From PFJX01 sp963713085 (GTDB lineage Bacteria > Pseudomonadota > Gammaproteobacteria > Burkholderiales > Thiobacillaceae): DNA of 64,000 bases. A program made the position numbers and the translations under genes. Every line of letters begins with the position of its first letter. Positions within the stretch are counted from its first letter, which is position 1. The stretch lies in contig CAVQKQ010000021.1 of assembly GCA_963713085.1 (NCBI GenBank), positions 1 to 64,000 on the forward strand, written 5' to 3'. Positions 34,015 to 41,589 of the stretch are shown in pieces. The notes under the pieces were generated by a model. The model saw only the letters and a list, made by a program, of their open reading frames with translations, ran no database searches and was not told the origin of the DNA.

Positions 34015-34559
34015 TTCACTCTCCTCAACTGAGGCTGGCATCCCGTATCCTCAGTCAATAACCGTTCCTTCAAGGCCTGGCGTGCCCGTGACAGGCGGCT
34101 CATGACTGTCCCAACAGGCACCTCCAGCACTTTCGCCACTTCGGCATAACTGCATTCCTCGATGTCGACCAGGGTGATGACCTGGCGTTGCGCCATGGGC
34201 AACAGGGCAATGGCATTGCGTACCCGGGCGGTGGTCTGGCGGCTCGCATAGTGCCGGTCCGGACCCGGTTCATCGGACAGAATCACATCCTCCAGTTCTT
34301 CCAAATCGGCGAACTCCCGGCGTCCTCGAAGATGGTCGCGCCAGCAATTGTTGAGGATGGAAAACAGCCAGGATTCCATGGCTTCCTCCTCGCGAAGCTG
34401 GGATCTTCTGGACAGCGCCTTGGCCAGGGCATCCTGGGCCAGATCGTCGGCCAGATGCGGATCGTGGCACCATGCAAAGGCCAGGCGGTAAAGCCGCGGC
34501 CGCATGGCCGTGAGCCGCCGTCGGGCGGAAAAATCGAACAACGATAGTGGGTTTTGCAC
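34011..34559 (-). CDS. ECF sigma-70 family sigma factor
   Basis: The 182-residue protein has sigma region 2 (LYRLAFAWCHDPHLADDLAQDALAKAL, then WLFSILNNCWRDHLRGRR) and region 4 (LPMAQRQVITLVDIEECSYAEVAKVL, GTVMSRLSRARQAL). It is an extracytoplasmic-function sigma factor. I prefer GTG 34559, with GAGGAG just upstream, to TTG 34601. It is co-transcribed with its anti-sigma factor and divergent from the first DsrE-like gene; the shared intergenic region has a clear dyad. Confidence 0.9.
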   Translation of the reverse strand: MQNPLSLFDFSARRRLTAMRPRLYRLAFAWCHDPHLADDLAQDALAKALSRRSQLREEEAMESWLFSILNNCWRDHLRGRREFADLEELEDVILSDEPGPDRHYASRQTTARVRNAIALLPMAQRQVITLVDIEECSYAEVAKVLEVPVGTVMSRLSRARQALKERLLTEDTGCQPQLRRVK

Positions 34560-34601
34560 CGGCGTCTCCTCGTTTTGTATAAGACGCTTCAGGTGGTCCA
34601 A

Positions 34602-34626
34602 TTATTCCAGAAAAAAATTGGAATAA
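34602..34626. promoter_or_regulatory. Inverted repeat in the sigma/DsrE divergent promoter region
   Basis: TTATTCCA (34602-34609) and TGGAATAA (34619-34626) form a perfect 8-bp dyad with a 9-bp A-rich spacer. It lies 43 bp before the sigma start (GTG 34559) and 80 bp before the first DsrE-like gene. It is AT-rich compared with its surroundings and is a candidate operator or promoter element. Confidence 0.6.
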
Positions 34627-34705
34627 ATCCGGAGGCGGTGACGTCCTACCTCCCAGACGGCGTGACCGTCGGCAACACATACCTTATTCAATATTGGAGA
34701 AGACC

Positions 34706-35164
34706 ATGCAAGCAGCCATGTTCGCCGCACTGTTGGCCGCCCTGATCGCGATAACCCCCTCCCCGGGCAAGAGCGGCAATGCCGTTGCCGCGGAATCCAC
34801 AAAAAGCGACGCCGTTCAAGAGAAAGTGGTCTACCACATCAACGATGCCAGCGTGGCGCGCGTGGCCCTGCGCAATATCGAGAACCACCTGAATGCCGAC
34901 CCCGGCGTGAAGATCGTGGTGGTGACCCATGGCAAGGGCATCGACTTCCTGCTCAACGACGCCAAGGACGAAAAGGGTGCCTACGAACCCCAGGTCGCGG
35001 GTCTGAAAGACCGGGGTGTCACCTTCGACGTCTGCCGCAACACCCTCAAGGGCCGCAAGCTGGACGACAGCGCCGTGATCATGGAGGCCCAGGTGGTCCC
35101 CTCCGGCGTGGCTGAAATCGGCAGGCTCCAGGCCAGGGAAGGCTACGTCTACATTAAGCCTTGA
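34706..35164 (+). CDS. Exported DsrE-like protein
   Basis: The 152-residue product has a signal peptide (residues 1-29, hydrophobic AAMFAALLAALIAI, cleavage after VAA). The mature part is a DsrE/DsrF-like alpha/beta fold: EKVVYHINDASVARVALRNI, KIVVVTHGKGIDFLL, then FDVCRNTLKG with Cys110, and ends EGYVYIKP. DsrE-family proteins carry or sense sulfur on a cysteine. ATG 34706 has GGAGA upstream. It is divergent from the ECF sigma operon whose anti-sigma factor carries the same domain. Confidence 0.87.
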   Translation: MQAAMFAALLAALIAITPSPGKSGNAVAAESTKSDAVQEKVVYHINDASVARVALRNIENHLNADPGVKIVVVTHGKGIDFLLNDAKDEKGAYEPQVAGLKDRGVTFDVCRNTLKGRKLDDSAVIMEAQVVPSGVAEIGRLQAREGYVYIKP

Positions 35165-35201
35165 GCTAGCAGCCAAGCAAACAGGCGCTTGACTGCCGTC
35201 A

Positions 35202-35225
35202 AACCTCCGGCCCCGGCCGGAGGTT
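35202..35225 (+). terminator. Hairpin between the two DsrE-like genes
   Basis: AACCTCCGGC (35202-35211) pairs with GCCGGAGGTT (35216-35225) across a four-base loop. The following GTTAAGG has only a short T-run. It could be a terminator or attenuator separating the two genes. The remaining 160 bp of the gap show no gene. Confidence 0.55.
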
Positions 35226-35385
35226 GTTAAGGACGATGGGTTCAGTAATTCCATCGTTGGCAACACTCACCCCGGACAAGTCGAAATTTTGACGATCGCC
35301 GTCAGGCCCTAGGCTTGCCGGCGACATGTCCGGCGCGCCGCCCAACGGCGCGAATCAACGATCCGCAACCACATGGAGACTCACG

Positions 35386-35832
35386 ATGTATCGCAACCTT
35401 CGCACCCTGATCCTGGCTTTCATCCCGCTGCTGTTCACCGTTGCTCACACATCGGTTCAGGCGGCTGACCAAAGCCTGGCGGACTACAAGTATGTCCTGC
35501 ACATCAGCGACATGGACCCGTCCAAGCAGGAACTCATCCTCAACAACGCCGCGAATCTCCTGGACGCCTACCCGCCAGGCGCCGTGGACATCGAGGTCGT
35601 GGCTTATGGCCCCGGCCTGCGCCTGATGTTCGCCAACAACGTCAACGCCGAACGCCTGGACGCACTGTCCCAGAGCGGAGTGCGCTTCTCAGCCTGCGGC
35701 AACACCCTCAAGGGCATGACCAAGCAGCTTGGCGAGGCGCCAAAGCTGAACCCGGTTGCGAAGGTGGTGCCTGGCGGCATCGTCCGCATCGGCGAGCTGG
35801 TGAAGCAGGGCTACATCTACGTCAAGCCCTGA
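35386..35832 (+). CDS. Exported DsrE-like protein
   Basis: The 148-residue paralogue of the preceding protein has a signal peptide (residues 1-26, cleavage after VQA). The DsrE-like core has YKYVLHISDMDPSKQELIL, VDIEVVAYGPGLRLMF and FSACGNTLKGM with Cys104, ending QGYIYVKP. The C-x-[NQ]-T-L motif is shared by all three DsrE domains in this locus. ATG 35386 has TGGAG upstream. A porin gene follows after 96 bp, perhaps in the same transcript. Confidence 0.87.
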   Translation: MYRNLRTLILAFIPLLFTVAHTSVQAADQSLADYKYVLHISDMDPSKQELILNNAANLLDAYPPGAVDIEVVAYGPGLRLMFANNVNAERLDALSQSGVRFSACGNTLKGMTKQLGEAPKLNPVAKVVPGGIVRIGELVKQGYIYVKP

Positions 35833-35928
35833 CCCATGCACAACACGGCACCAAAGCCGGCTTTAACCAACCCCGGGGCGCCCGGCCCTGATTTGATCCT
35901 GTTGGATCCCGCTCAAGGAGGATTTGAA

Positions 35929-37296
35929 ATGCAAGGCAAGAGATTATTCAAGCGTACCGTGCTCGGCGCCACCTGCGCCTTTGCCCTGGCCGGCGCCGTC
36001 GCCCCGGCGCAGGCCGCCAACTGGCTGATGCTGCAGGGAACCGAGCCGGAGGCCGCTTCGGCACGCGCCAATGTCTGGGGCTTCATTCAGATGAACTATT
36101 CAAAGGACTTCAGCGACCCCAACGCCGCCGGCCAGTACGTCCCGCCCAAGCTGCTCGGTCCCGACCTGGACTCCCAGTCCGGCTTCAACATCAACCGTGC
36201 GCGCATCGGCGCGCGCGGCACCGGTTTTCCCCTGGACAGCCACATCAATTACTTCCTGATGATGGAGATGGGCAACAGCTGCATTACCCATTGCGCCGGC
36301 GACAACACCATTGCCAGGATGATCGATGCCAGCATCACCCTGAATTACATACCGGGGGCGCGTATTCGCGCCGGTCTTTTCAAAACACCCGGCGCCGAGG
36401 AAGGGCTGCAGGCCATCCATGTATTCGACTACATCAACTTCACGGAGGCCAGCAACGGCCTGCTGCTGGAGCGCTTCCCCAACCCCAAATACACGGCGAA
36501 CCTCCCCGCCCAAACCGAGGCCCAACTCCAGGGTGGCGGCTCCCTGAACGGCTATACCAGCCCGGTCGGTGGCTTCCGCGATGTGGGCGTCCAGGCATTC
36601 GATGCCTTTGACGTGGGCAAGGACTGGGAAGTGTCCTATGCCGCCATGATCGGCAACGGCAACGGCATCGAGTTCAAAAACAGCGACGGCGAATATGACA
36701 GGTACCTCTACCTTTCAGCCGAGAAGAAAATGGGCGGCAAGGGCCCCAAAGCGGAAGGCTTGAAGTTCTTCACCTGGGGACAGTGGGGCTCCCGTCAGTT
36801 GGACAACACCAATGACAGCGTGGACAACCTGAAAAAATATGACCGCAACCGCGCCGGCCTGGGTGTGAAATATATGAAGAAGCCTTTCCGCTTCACAGGT
36901 GAGTACATCACCGCCGACGGCATGATCTTCGAGGGTCCCGACAAACCCAGCTTATATTTCGCGAACCCCGCAAATGCCACCGGCGCCAACAACGGTGCCG
37001 ACGCCAAAGGCAATGGCTGGTATGTGGAAGGCGGCTGGTACATCCCCAAGACCAAGTGGGAGTTGGACCTGCGCTACGACACCGCGACCTTCAATAAAGA
37101 CCGCAACGATGAGCACCAGTTCGACAAGTGGACCCTGGGGGTGCAGTACCACTTCAATCCCAAGACCCATCTGACCGTCAACTACGAGATTCGTGACTTT
37201 CAGTGCACGGCCACATCCGCCCAATGCACCAACGCCAACAAGAACCTCGATGGCGTGGGCAACAGGGTCGGCGTGCAACTGACCGCGATCTTCTGA
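35929..37296 (+). CDS. Outer-membrane porin (phosphate-selective/OprO-P-like)
   Basis: The 455-residue product has a signal peptide (residues 1-27, cleavage after AQA). Alternating amphipathic strands follow, ending in the aromatic RVGVQLTAIF typical of an outer-membrane barrel. NRARIGARGTGFPLDSHINYF and GARIRAGLFKTPGAEEGLQ resemble the OprO/OprP-type porin group. ATG 35929 has an AAGGAGG site. The DsrE-like genes are upstream on the same strand. Substrate not known. Confidence 0.85.
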   Translation: MQGKRLFKRTVLGATCAFALAGAVAPAQAANWLMLQGTEPEAASARANVWGFIQMNYSKDFSDPNAAGQYVPPKLLGPDLDSQSGFNINRARIGARGTGFPLDSHINYFLMMEMGNSCITHCAGDNTIARMIDASITLNYIPGARIRAGLFKTPGAEEGLQAIHVFDYINFTEASNGLLLERFPNPKYTANLPAQTEAQLQGGGSLNGYTSPVGGFRDVGVQAFDAFDVGKDWEVSYAAMIGNGNGIEFKNSDGEYDRYLYLSAEKKMGGKGPKAEGLKFFTWGQWGSRQLDNTNDSVDNLKKYDRNRAGLGVKYMKKPFRFTGEYITADGMIFEGPDKPSLYFANPANATGANNGADAKGNGWYVEGGWYIPKTKWELDLRYDTATFNKDRNDEHQFDKWTLGVQYHFNPKTHLTVNYEIRDFQCTATSAQCTNANKNLDGVGNRVGVQLTAIF

Positions 37297-37325
37297 GCAC
37301 CACCACCTCCTATCAAGGTGACTTG

Positions 37326-37354
37326 CCCCGACCGCTTTCGCGGCGGGGTTTTTT
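37326..37354 (+). terminator. Terminator of the porin gene
   Basis: CCCCG...CGGGG-type stem (37326-37348, one bulged A) is followed by TTTTTT at 37349-37354. It lies 30 bp after the porin stop. Confidence 0.85.
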
Positions 37355-37405
37355 CGTTCACCCGCTGTGATCACGGCGACTATCGCATGACGGAGAAGAC
37401 AAACC

Positions 37406-37894
37406 ATGAACACACGACATCTGGCGGCGGCCTCGCTCGGACTGTTGACGACAATCGTGCTGGGCGGTTGCGGCGGCATCCCGGTCAGCGAGAAATCTGA
37501 TCACATCCAGTTGGTTTCCGATCCTGCCGGGGCCACGGCCTACGCTGATGGCAGTGAACTCGGCACGACGCCCTTGGCAATCGTCCCGGGAAAACACTTC
37601 CGCGCCGGTTTCGTGGGCCTGTCCTATCGCTATTACGGCAAGCTGTCGTTCAAGAAGCCCGGCTGCGAGCCCTATTTCGTCGACGTCGACGACCACATCC
37701 TCTCCAAGGACGTGCACGCCAAGCTCAAATGCGACCCGGACTTCCGTACTCCGGCCGATCCTATGCCATCCCGAGTGGCGCCCGCCGGGGACTACACGGA
37801 ACGCCTCGAGCGCATCGAAACCCTGCACAAGAAAGGCCTGGTCAACGACGAGGAGTACAACCTTCTGCGCAAACGCATCCTCGACGAGCTCTGA
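37406..37894 (+). CDS. Lipoprotein with PEGA-like and SHOCT-like segments
   Basis: The 162-residue product has a lipobox (TIVLGGC, Cys22), so it is a membrane-anchored lipoprotein. Residues about 35-80 resemble a PEGA-type beta domain (SDPAGATAYADGSELGTTPLAI). The C-terminus (ERLERIETLHKKGLVNDEEYNLLRKRIL) is a SHOCT helix pair. The function is unknown. It has its own start after the porin terminator and the orientation of the porin. Confidence 0.8.
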   Translation: MNTRHLAAASLGLLTTIVLGGCGGIPVSEKSDHIQLVSDPAGATAYADGSELGTTPLAIVPGKHFRAGFVGLSYRYYGKLSFKKPGCEPYFVDVDDHILSKDVHAKLKCDPDFRTPADPMPSRVAPAGDYTERLERIETLHKKGLVNDEEYNLLRKRILDEL

Positions 37895-38164
37895 TCTCCC
37901 CGGGCCTGAGGCAGACCCGCCACTGTTCGTGTTCCATGGACGGGATCGGCCATGCTTCATCGTCCATCATCCCGGATGTCCATGCTCGACCCCGCCGGTC
38001 CGATTGACTTTCCGATCGCATCCCATGCAGAAATCATTTCCGACGTCGGCCAGGATTTCCATCACAAGGACAAGTGTTATATAAGAAAGGGTTAATATTG
38101 CATGGGCCGTGCGGGGTGAATTGCGATCTCCGCGGCGCCCGGACCAAACAGGAAAAACAAGAAC

Positions 38165-39613
38165 ATGCCCACCGCAAACGCTTCCGCGTCCATGAAGGTT
38201 CTCTTCGCGACCTCCGAGGCGATACCGCTGATCAAGACCGGGGGGCTCGCGGACGTTTCCGGCGCCCTGCCCCCGGCATTGCGGACGATCGGCGTGGATT
38301 GCCGCCTGCTGTTGCCCGGCTATCCTTCCGTCCTGAAGGGCGTCGGCCAGACCCGGGAGGTCTGCCGGCTTGCGGGGCTGCCCCGCGACACGGGTGCCGG
38401 CTTGCTGGCAGGCAACTTGCCGGGATCGGACACGCCGATCTACATCCTGGATATGCCGGAGGCATTCCAGCGCCCGGGCGGACCCTACCAGGACGCCCTG
38501 GGTTATGACCATGTGGACAATGCCTGGCGTTTCGCCCTGTTGTCGAAGGCGGCCGCCGTCCTGGCCGGCCCGGCGTCCCCCCTGGATTGGCGGCCGGACA
38601 TCCTGCACTGCAATGACTGGCAGACGGGCCTGGCGCCGGCCTATCTCCATTACACGCCGGGCGGCGCCCGAACGCTGATGACCGTGCACAACCTGGCCTA
38701 CCAGGGCATTTTTCCACCCCAGATCCTGGCCGAGTTGGGCCTGCCGCCGACCAGTTTCTCCATGCAGGGCGTTGAATACTACGGCAACCTGTCCTTCCTC
38801 AAGGCCGGACTGTTTTACGCCAACCGCCTCACCACCGTATCCCCGACCTATGCCGAGGAAATCCAGCAAGCCCCGCTGGGCATGGGCATGCAAGGCCTGC
38901 TGGCCTCGCGCGGCGGGGACCTGAGCGGCATCATCAACGGCATCGACACCGGGGAATGGAACCCCTCCTCAGACCTGCACCTGCCCTGCGAGTTTTCCGC
39001 CAAGGTGCCTTCCGGCAAGAAGCGCTGCAAGGCCAAGTTGCAGGAGGAATTGGGATTGGACAGGGAGGCGGACACGGCCTTGTTCGGCCTGATTGCCCGA
39101 ATGACTCCGCAAAAAGGCCTGGACCTGGTCCTTGCCGTGGCCGACCACATCGTCCTGCAGGGTGGACAACTGGCCATGCTGGGCACCGGCGACAAGGGCA
39201 TCGAGCATGCCGTTCGGGCCATGACCGATAAATACCCGGGCCGGGTCGCCTGTTTCATCGGCTATGACGAAGGCCTGTCCCATCGCATCGAGGCGGGCGC
39301 GGACATCTTCCTCATGCCGTCCCGTTTCGAGCCCTGCGGCCTTAACCAGATGTACAGCCTGCGCTACGGGACCGTGCCCATCGTCCATGCTACCGGCGGT
39401 TTGCAGGACACTGTGGAGGACGGCATCACCGGCTTCGTGTTCCAGGCACCCACGGCCGAGGCCCTATGGATGGCGGTGACCCGGGCATTCGAACTGTATG
39501 CGGACAAGACCGCCTGGCATCGCATGACCCAGGCCGGCATGCGCAAGGACTTCAGTTGGGAGCACAGCGCCCGGGCGTATCAGGCGCTGTATCGGGAGAT
39601 GCTTCCAGCCTAG
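38165..39613 (+). CDS. glgA: Glycogen synthase
   Basis: The 482-residue GT5 enzyme elongates glycogen from ADP-glucose. It has the N-terminal KTGGLADVSGALP glucosyl-donor motif, HCNDWQTGLAP, and the C-terminal MPSRFEPCGLNQMYSLRYGTVPIV with the catalytic Glu region. ATG 38165 leads to MKVLFATSEAIP; a start at the internal Met is equally plausible. The 270-bp gap before it contains no gene. Other glg genes are not adjacent. Confidence 0.95.
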   Translation: MPTANASASMKVLFATSEAIPLIKTGGLADVSGALPPALRTIGVDCRLLLPGYPSVLKGVGQTREVCRLAGLPRDTGAGLLAGNLPGSDTPIYILDMPEAFQRPGGPYQDALGYDHVDNAWRFALLSKAAAVLAGPASPLDWRPDILHCNDWQTGLAPAYLHYTPGGARTLMTVHNLAYQGIFPPQILAELGLPPTSFSMQGVEYYGNLSFLKAGLFYANRLTTVSPTYAEEIQQAPLGMGMQGLLASRGGDLSGIINGIDTGEWNPSSDLHLPCEFSAKVPSGKKRCKAKLQEELGLDREADTALFGLIARMTPQKGLDLVLAVADHIVLQGGQLAMLGTGDKGIEHAVRAMTDKYPGRVACFIGYDEGLSHRIEAGADIFLMPSRFEPCGLNQMYSLRYGTVPIVHATGGLQDTVEDGITGFVFQAPTAEALWMAVTRAFELYADKTAWHRMTQAGMRKDFSWEHSARAYQALYREMLPA

Positions 39614-39623
39614 CCTGGAGGCA

Positions 39624-39643
39624 CCGCCCCTTGGCAGGGGCGG
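39624..39643. terminator. Hairpin between convergent glgA and htpG
   Basis: CCGCCCC (39624-39630) pairs with GGGGCGG (39637-39643) across a six-base loop. No clear T-run is present; a weak bidirectional terminator is inferred from its position. Confidence 0.45.
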
Positions 39644-39652
39644 AGTGGAACC

Positions 39653-41536
39653 TCAAGCGAACAGCAAGGCGTTCACCCGTTTCACGAACCCCGCCGGGTC
39701 GGCCAGCTGGCCGCCGTCCAGCAACACCGCCTGATCCATGAGCAGGCCGGCCAGCTCGTCGAAGCGGGCTTCCTGCTCCCCTTCCAGCTTCTGCATGAGG
39801 GGATGCTCCAGGTTCACTTCCAGGATGGGATGGGTCTCGGGCACGCTCTGGCCCATGGACTTGAGCATGCGGGCCAGGTTGGCGTTCATGTCACCCTCGT
39901 CGGCCACCAGGCAGGCGGGGGAATCCACCAGGCGGTGGCTGACGCGTACGTCCTTGGCGCGGCCTTCCAGGGCCTGCTTGAGGCGCTCCAGCAGGGGTTT
40001 GGCTTCCTCGGCCTTGGCGGTCTCCTTCGCTTCCGCTTCCTTGTCCTCGCCGGCGATGGCGGACAGGTCCACCTGGCCCTTGGCCACGGACATCAACGAC
40101 TTACCGTCGAACTCGAACAGGTTGGACACCAGCCATTCGTCCACCCGGTCCGTGAGCAGCAGGACTTCCACGTCCTTCTTGCGGAACATCTCCAGGTGGG
40201 GGCTGGCCTTGGCGGCGGCCAGGGTCTCGGCTGTGAGGTAGTAGATCTTGTCCTGGCCTGCCTTCATGCGGCCGATGTAGTCCGCCAGGGAGACCATTTC
40301 CTCGTCGGTTTGGGTGGAACGGAAGCGCAGCAGCTTGGCGATGCGCTCCTGGTTGGCGCGGTCCTCGCCCACGCCTTCCTTGAGTACCTGGCCAAAGTGC
40401 TCCCACACCTTCTTGTAGTCGTCGGTCTGGTTTTCGGCGCTGTTTTTGGCTATCTCGTCCAGCAGGTCCAGGGTCTTGCGCACGCAGCCGTTGCGGATCA
40501 TCTCCATGTCCCGGGTTTCCTGGAGGATTTCCCGGGAGACGTTCAGCGGCAGGTCGGCGGCGTCGATGACCCCGCGCACGAAGCGCAGGTAAGCGGGCAT
40601 GAGCTTGCGGGCATCTTCCATGATGAAGACCCGCTTCACGTAGAGCTTCACGCCGGTCTTGGCGTCCCGGTCCCACAGGTCGAAGGGGGCGTGGGCGGGA
40701 ACGTACAGAAGGGCCGTGTAGTCCTGGCGGCCTTCCACCTTCACGTGGGTCCAGGCCAAGGGGTCTTCGTAGTCGTGGCCCACGTGCTTGTAGAAGGCCT
40801 TGTACTCGTCCTCGGTGATCTCGCTCTTGGGCCGGGTCCACAGGGCGTTGGCCTTGTTGGCGGTCTCGGACTCACCCTTGTCGTTGACGAACTCCACGGG
40901 GATGGCGATGTGGTCCGAGTAGTCGCGGATGATGGACTTGAGGCGCCAATCCTCCAGGAACTCGGCCTCGTCCGATTTCATGTGCAGGGTGATCTCGGTG
41001 CCGCGCTCGGCCTTCTCCACGGTCTCCAGGGTGTACTGGCCGGCATCCTCCCCTTCCATGGCGCACTCCCAGCGCACCCCGTGTTCCGGAGTGAGGCCGG
41101 CGCGGCGGGTGGTGAGGGTGACCTTGTCGGCGACGATGAAGCTGGAGTAGAAGCCCACGCCGAACTGGCCGATGAGTTGGGCGTCCTTCTTCTGGTCGCC
41201 GGTGAGCTTGCCGAAGAACTCCCGGGTGCCGGACTTGGCGATGGTGCCGATGTGCTCGATCACCTCCGAGCGGCTCATGCCGATGCCGTTGTCGCGGATG
41301 GTGAGGGTCTTGGCCTCTTTATCGACGCTGACGCGGATCTTCAGCTCCGGGTCGGCCTCGAATAGGGCGGGATCGGTGAGTGCCTCGAAACGCAGCTTGT
41401 CGGCGGCGTCGGAGGCGTTGGAGATCAGTTCCCGGAGGAAGATCTCCTTGTGGCTGTAGAGGGAATGGATCATGAGGTGGAGCAGCTGCTTCACCTCGGC
41501 CTGGAATCCCAGGGTTTCCTTTACCGCTTCGGTCAT
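39653..41536 (-). CDS. htpG: Molecular chaperone HtpG (Hsp90)
   Basis: The 627-residue Hsp90 has the GHKL ATPase N-domain: ELISNASDAADKLRFEAL, IRDNGIGMSRSEVIEHIG and GQFGVGFYSSFIVAD. Middle and C-terminal domains are complete, and the length is typical. It folds client proteins in the cytoplasm with ATP. Single gene on the minus strand. Confidence 0.97.
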   Translation of the reverse strand: MTEAVKETLGFQAEVKQLLHLMIHSLYSHKEIFLRELISNASDAADKLRFEALTDPALFEADPELKIRVSVDKEAKTLTIRDNGIGMSRSEVIEHIGTIAKSGTREFFGKLTGDQKKDAQLIGQFGVGFYSSFIVADKVTLTTRRAGLTPEHGVRWECAMEGEDAGQYTLETVEKAERGTEITLHMKSDEAEFLEDWRLKSIIRDYSDHIAIPVEFVNDKGESETANKANALWTRPKSEITEDEYKAFYKHVGHDYEDPLAWTHVKVEGRQDYTALLYVPAHAPFDLWDRDAKTGVKLYVKRVFIMEDARKLMPAYLRFVRGVIDAADLPLNVSREILQETRDMEMIRNGCVRKTLDLLDEIAKNSAENQTDDYKKVWEHFGQVLKEGVGEDRANQERIAKLLRFRSTQTDEEMVSLADYIGRMKAGQDKIYYLTAETLAAAKASPHLEMFRKKDVEVLLLTDRVDEWLVSNLFEFDGKSLMSVAKGQVDLSAIAGEDKEAEAKETAKAEEAKPLLERLKQALEGRAKDVRVSHRLVDSPACLVADEGDMNANLARMLKSMGQSVPETHPILEVNLEHPLMQKLEGEQEARFDELAGLLMDQAVLLDGGQLADPAGFVKRVNALLFA

Positions 41537-41589
41537 GCTGTGTTCTCCCTAACGAAAGTGGGGAGAAACTTGGGACGATCCGGCGGAAT

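Noticed and set aside
39803..41365. A 520-residue plus-strand open frame antisense to htpG
   Set aside because: htpG is certain on the minus strand; the antisense frame has no recognisable features.
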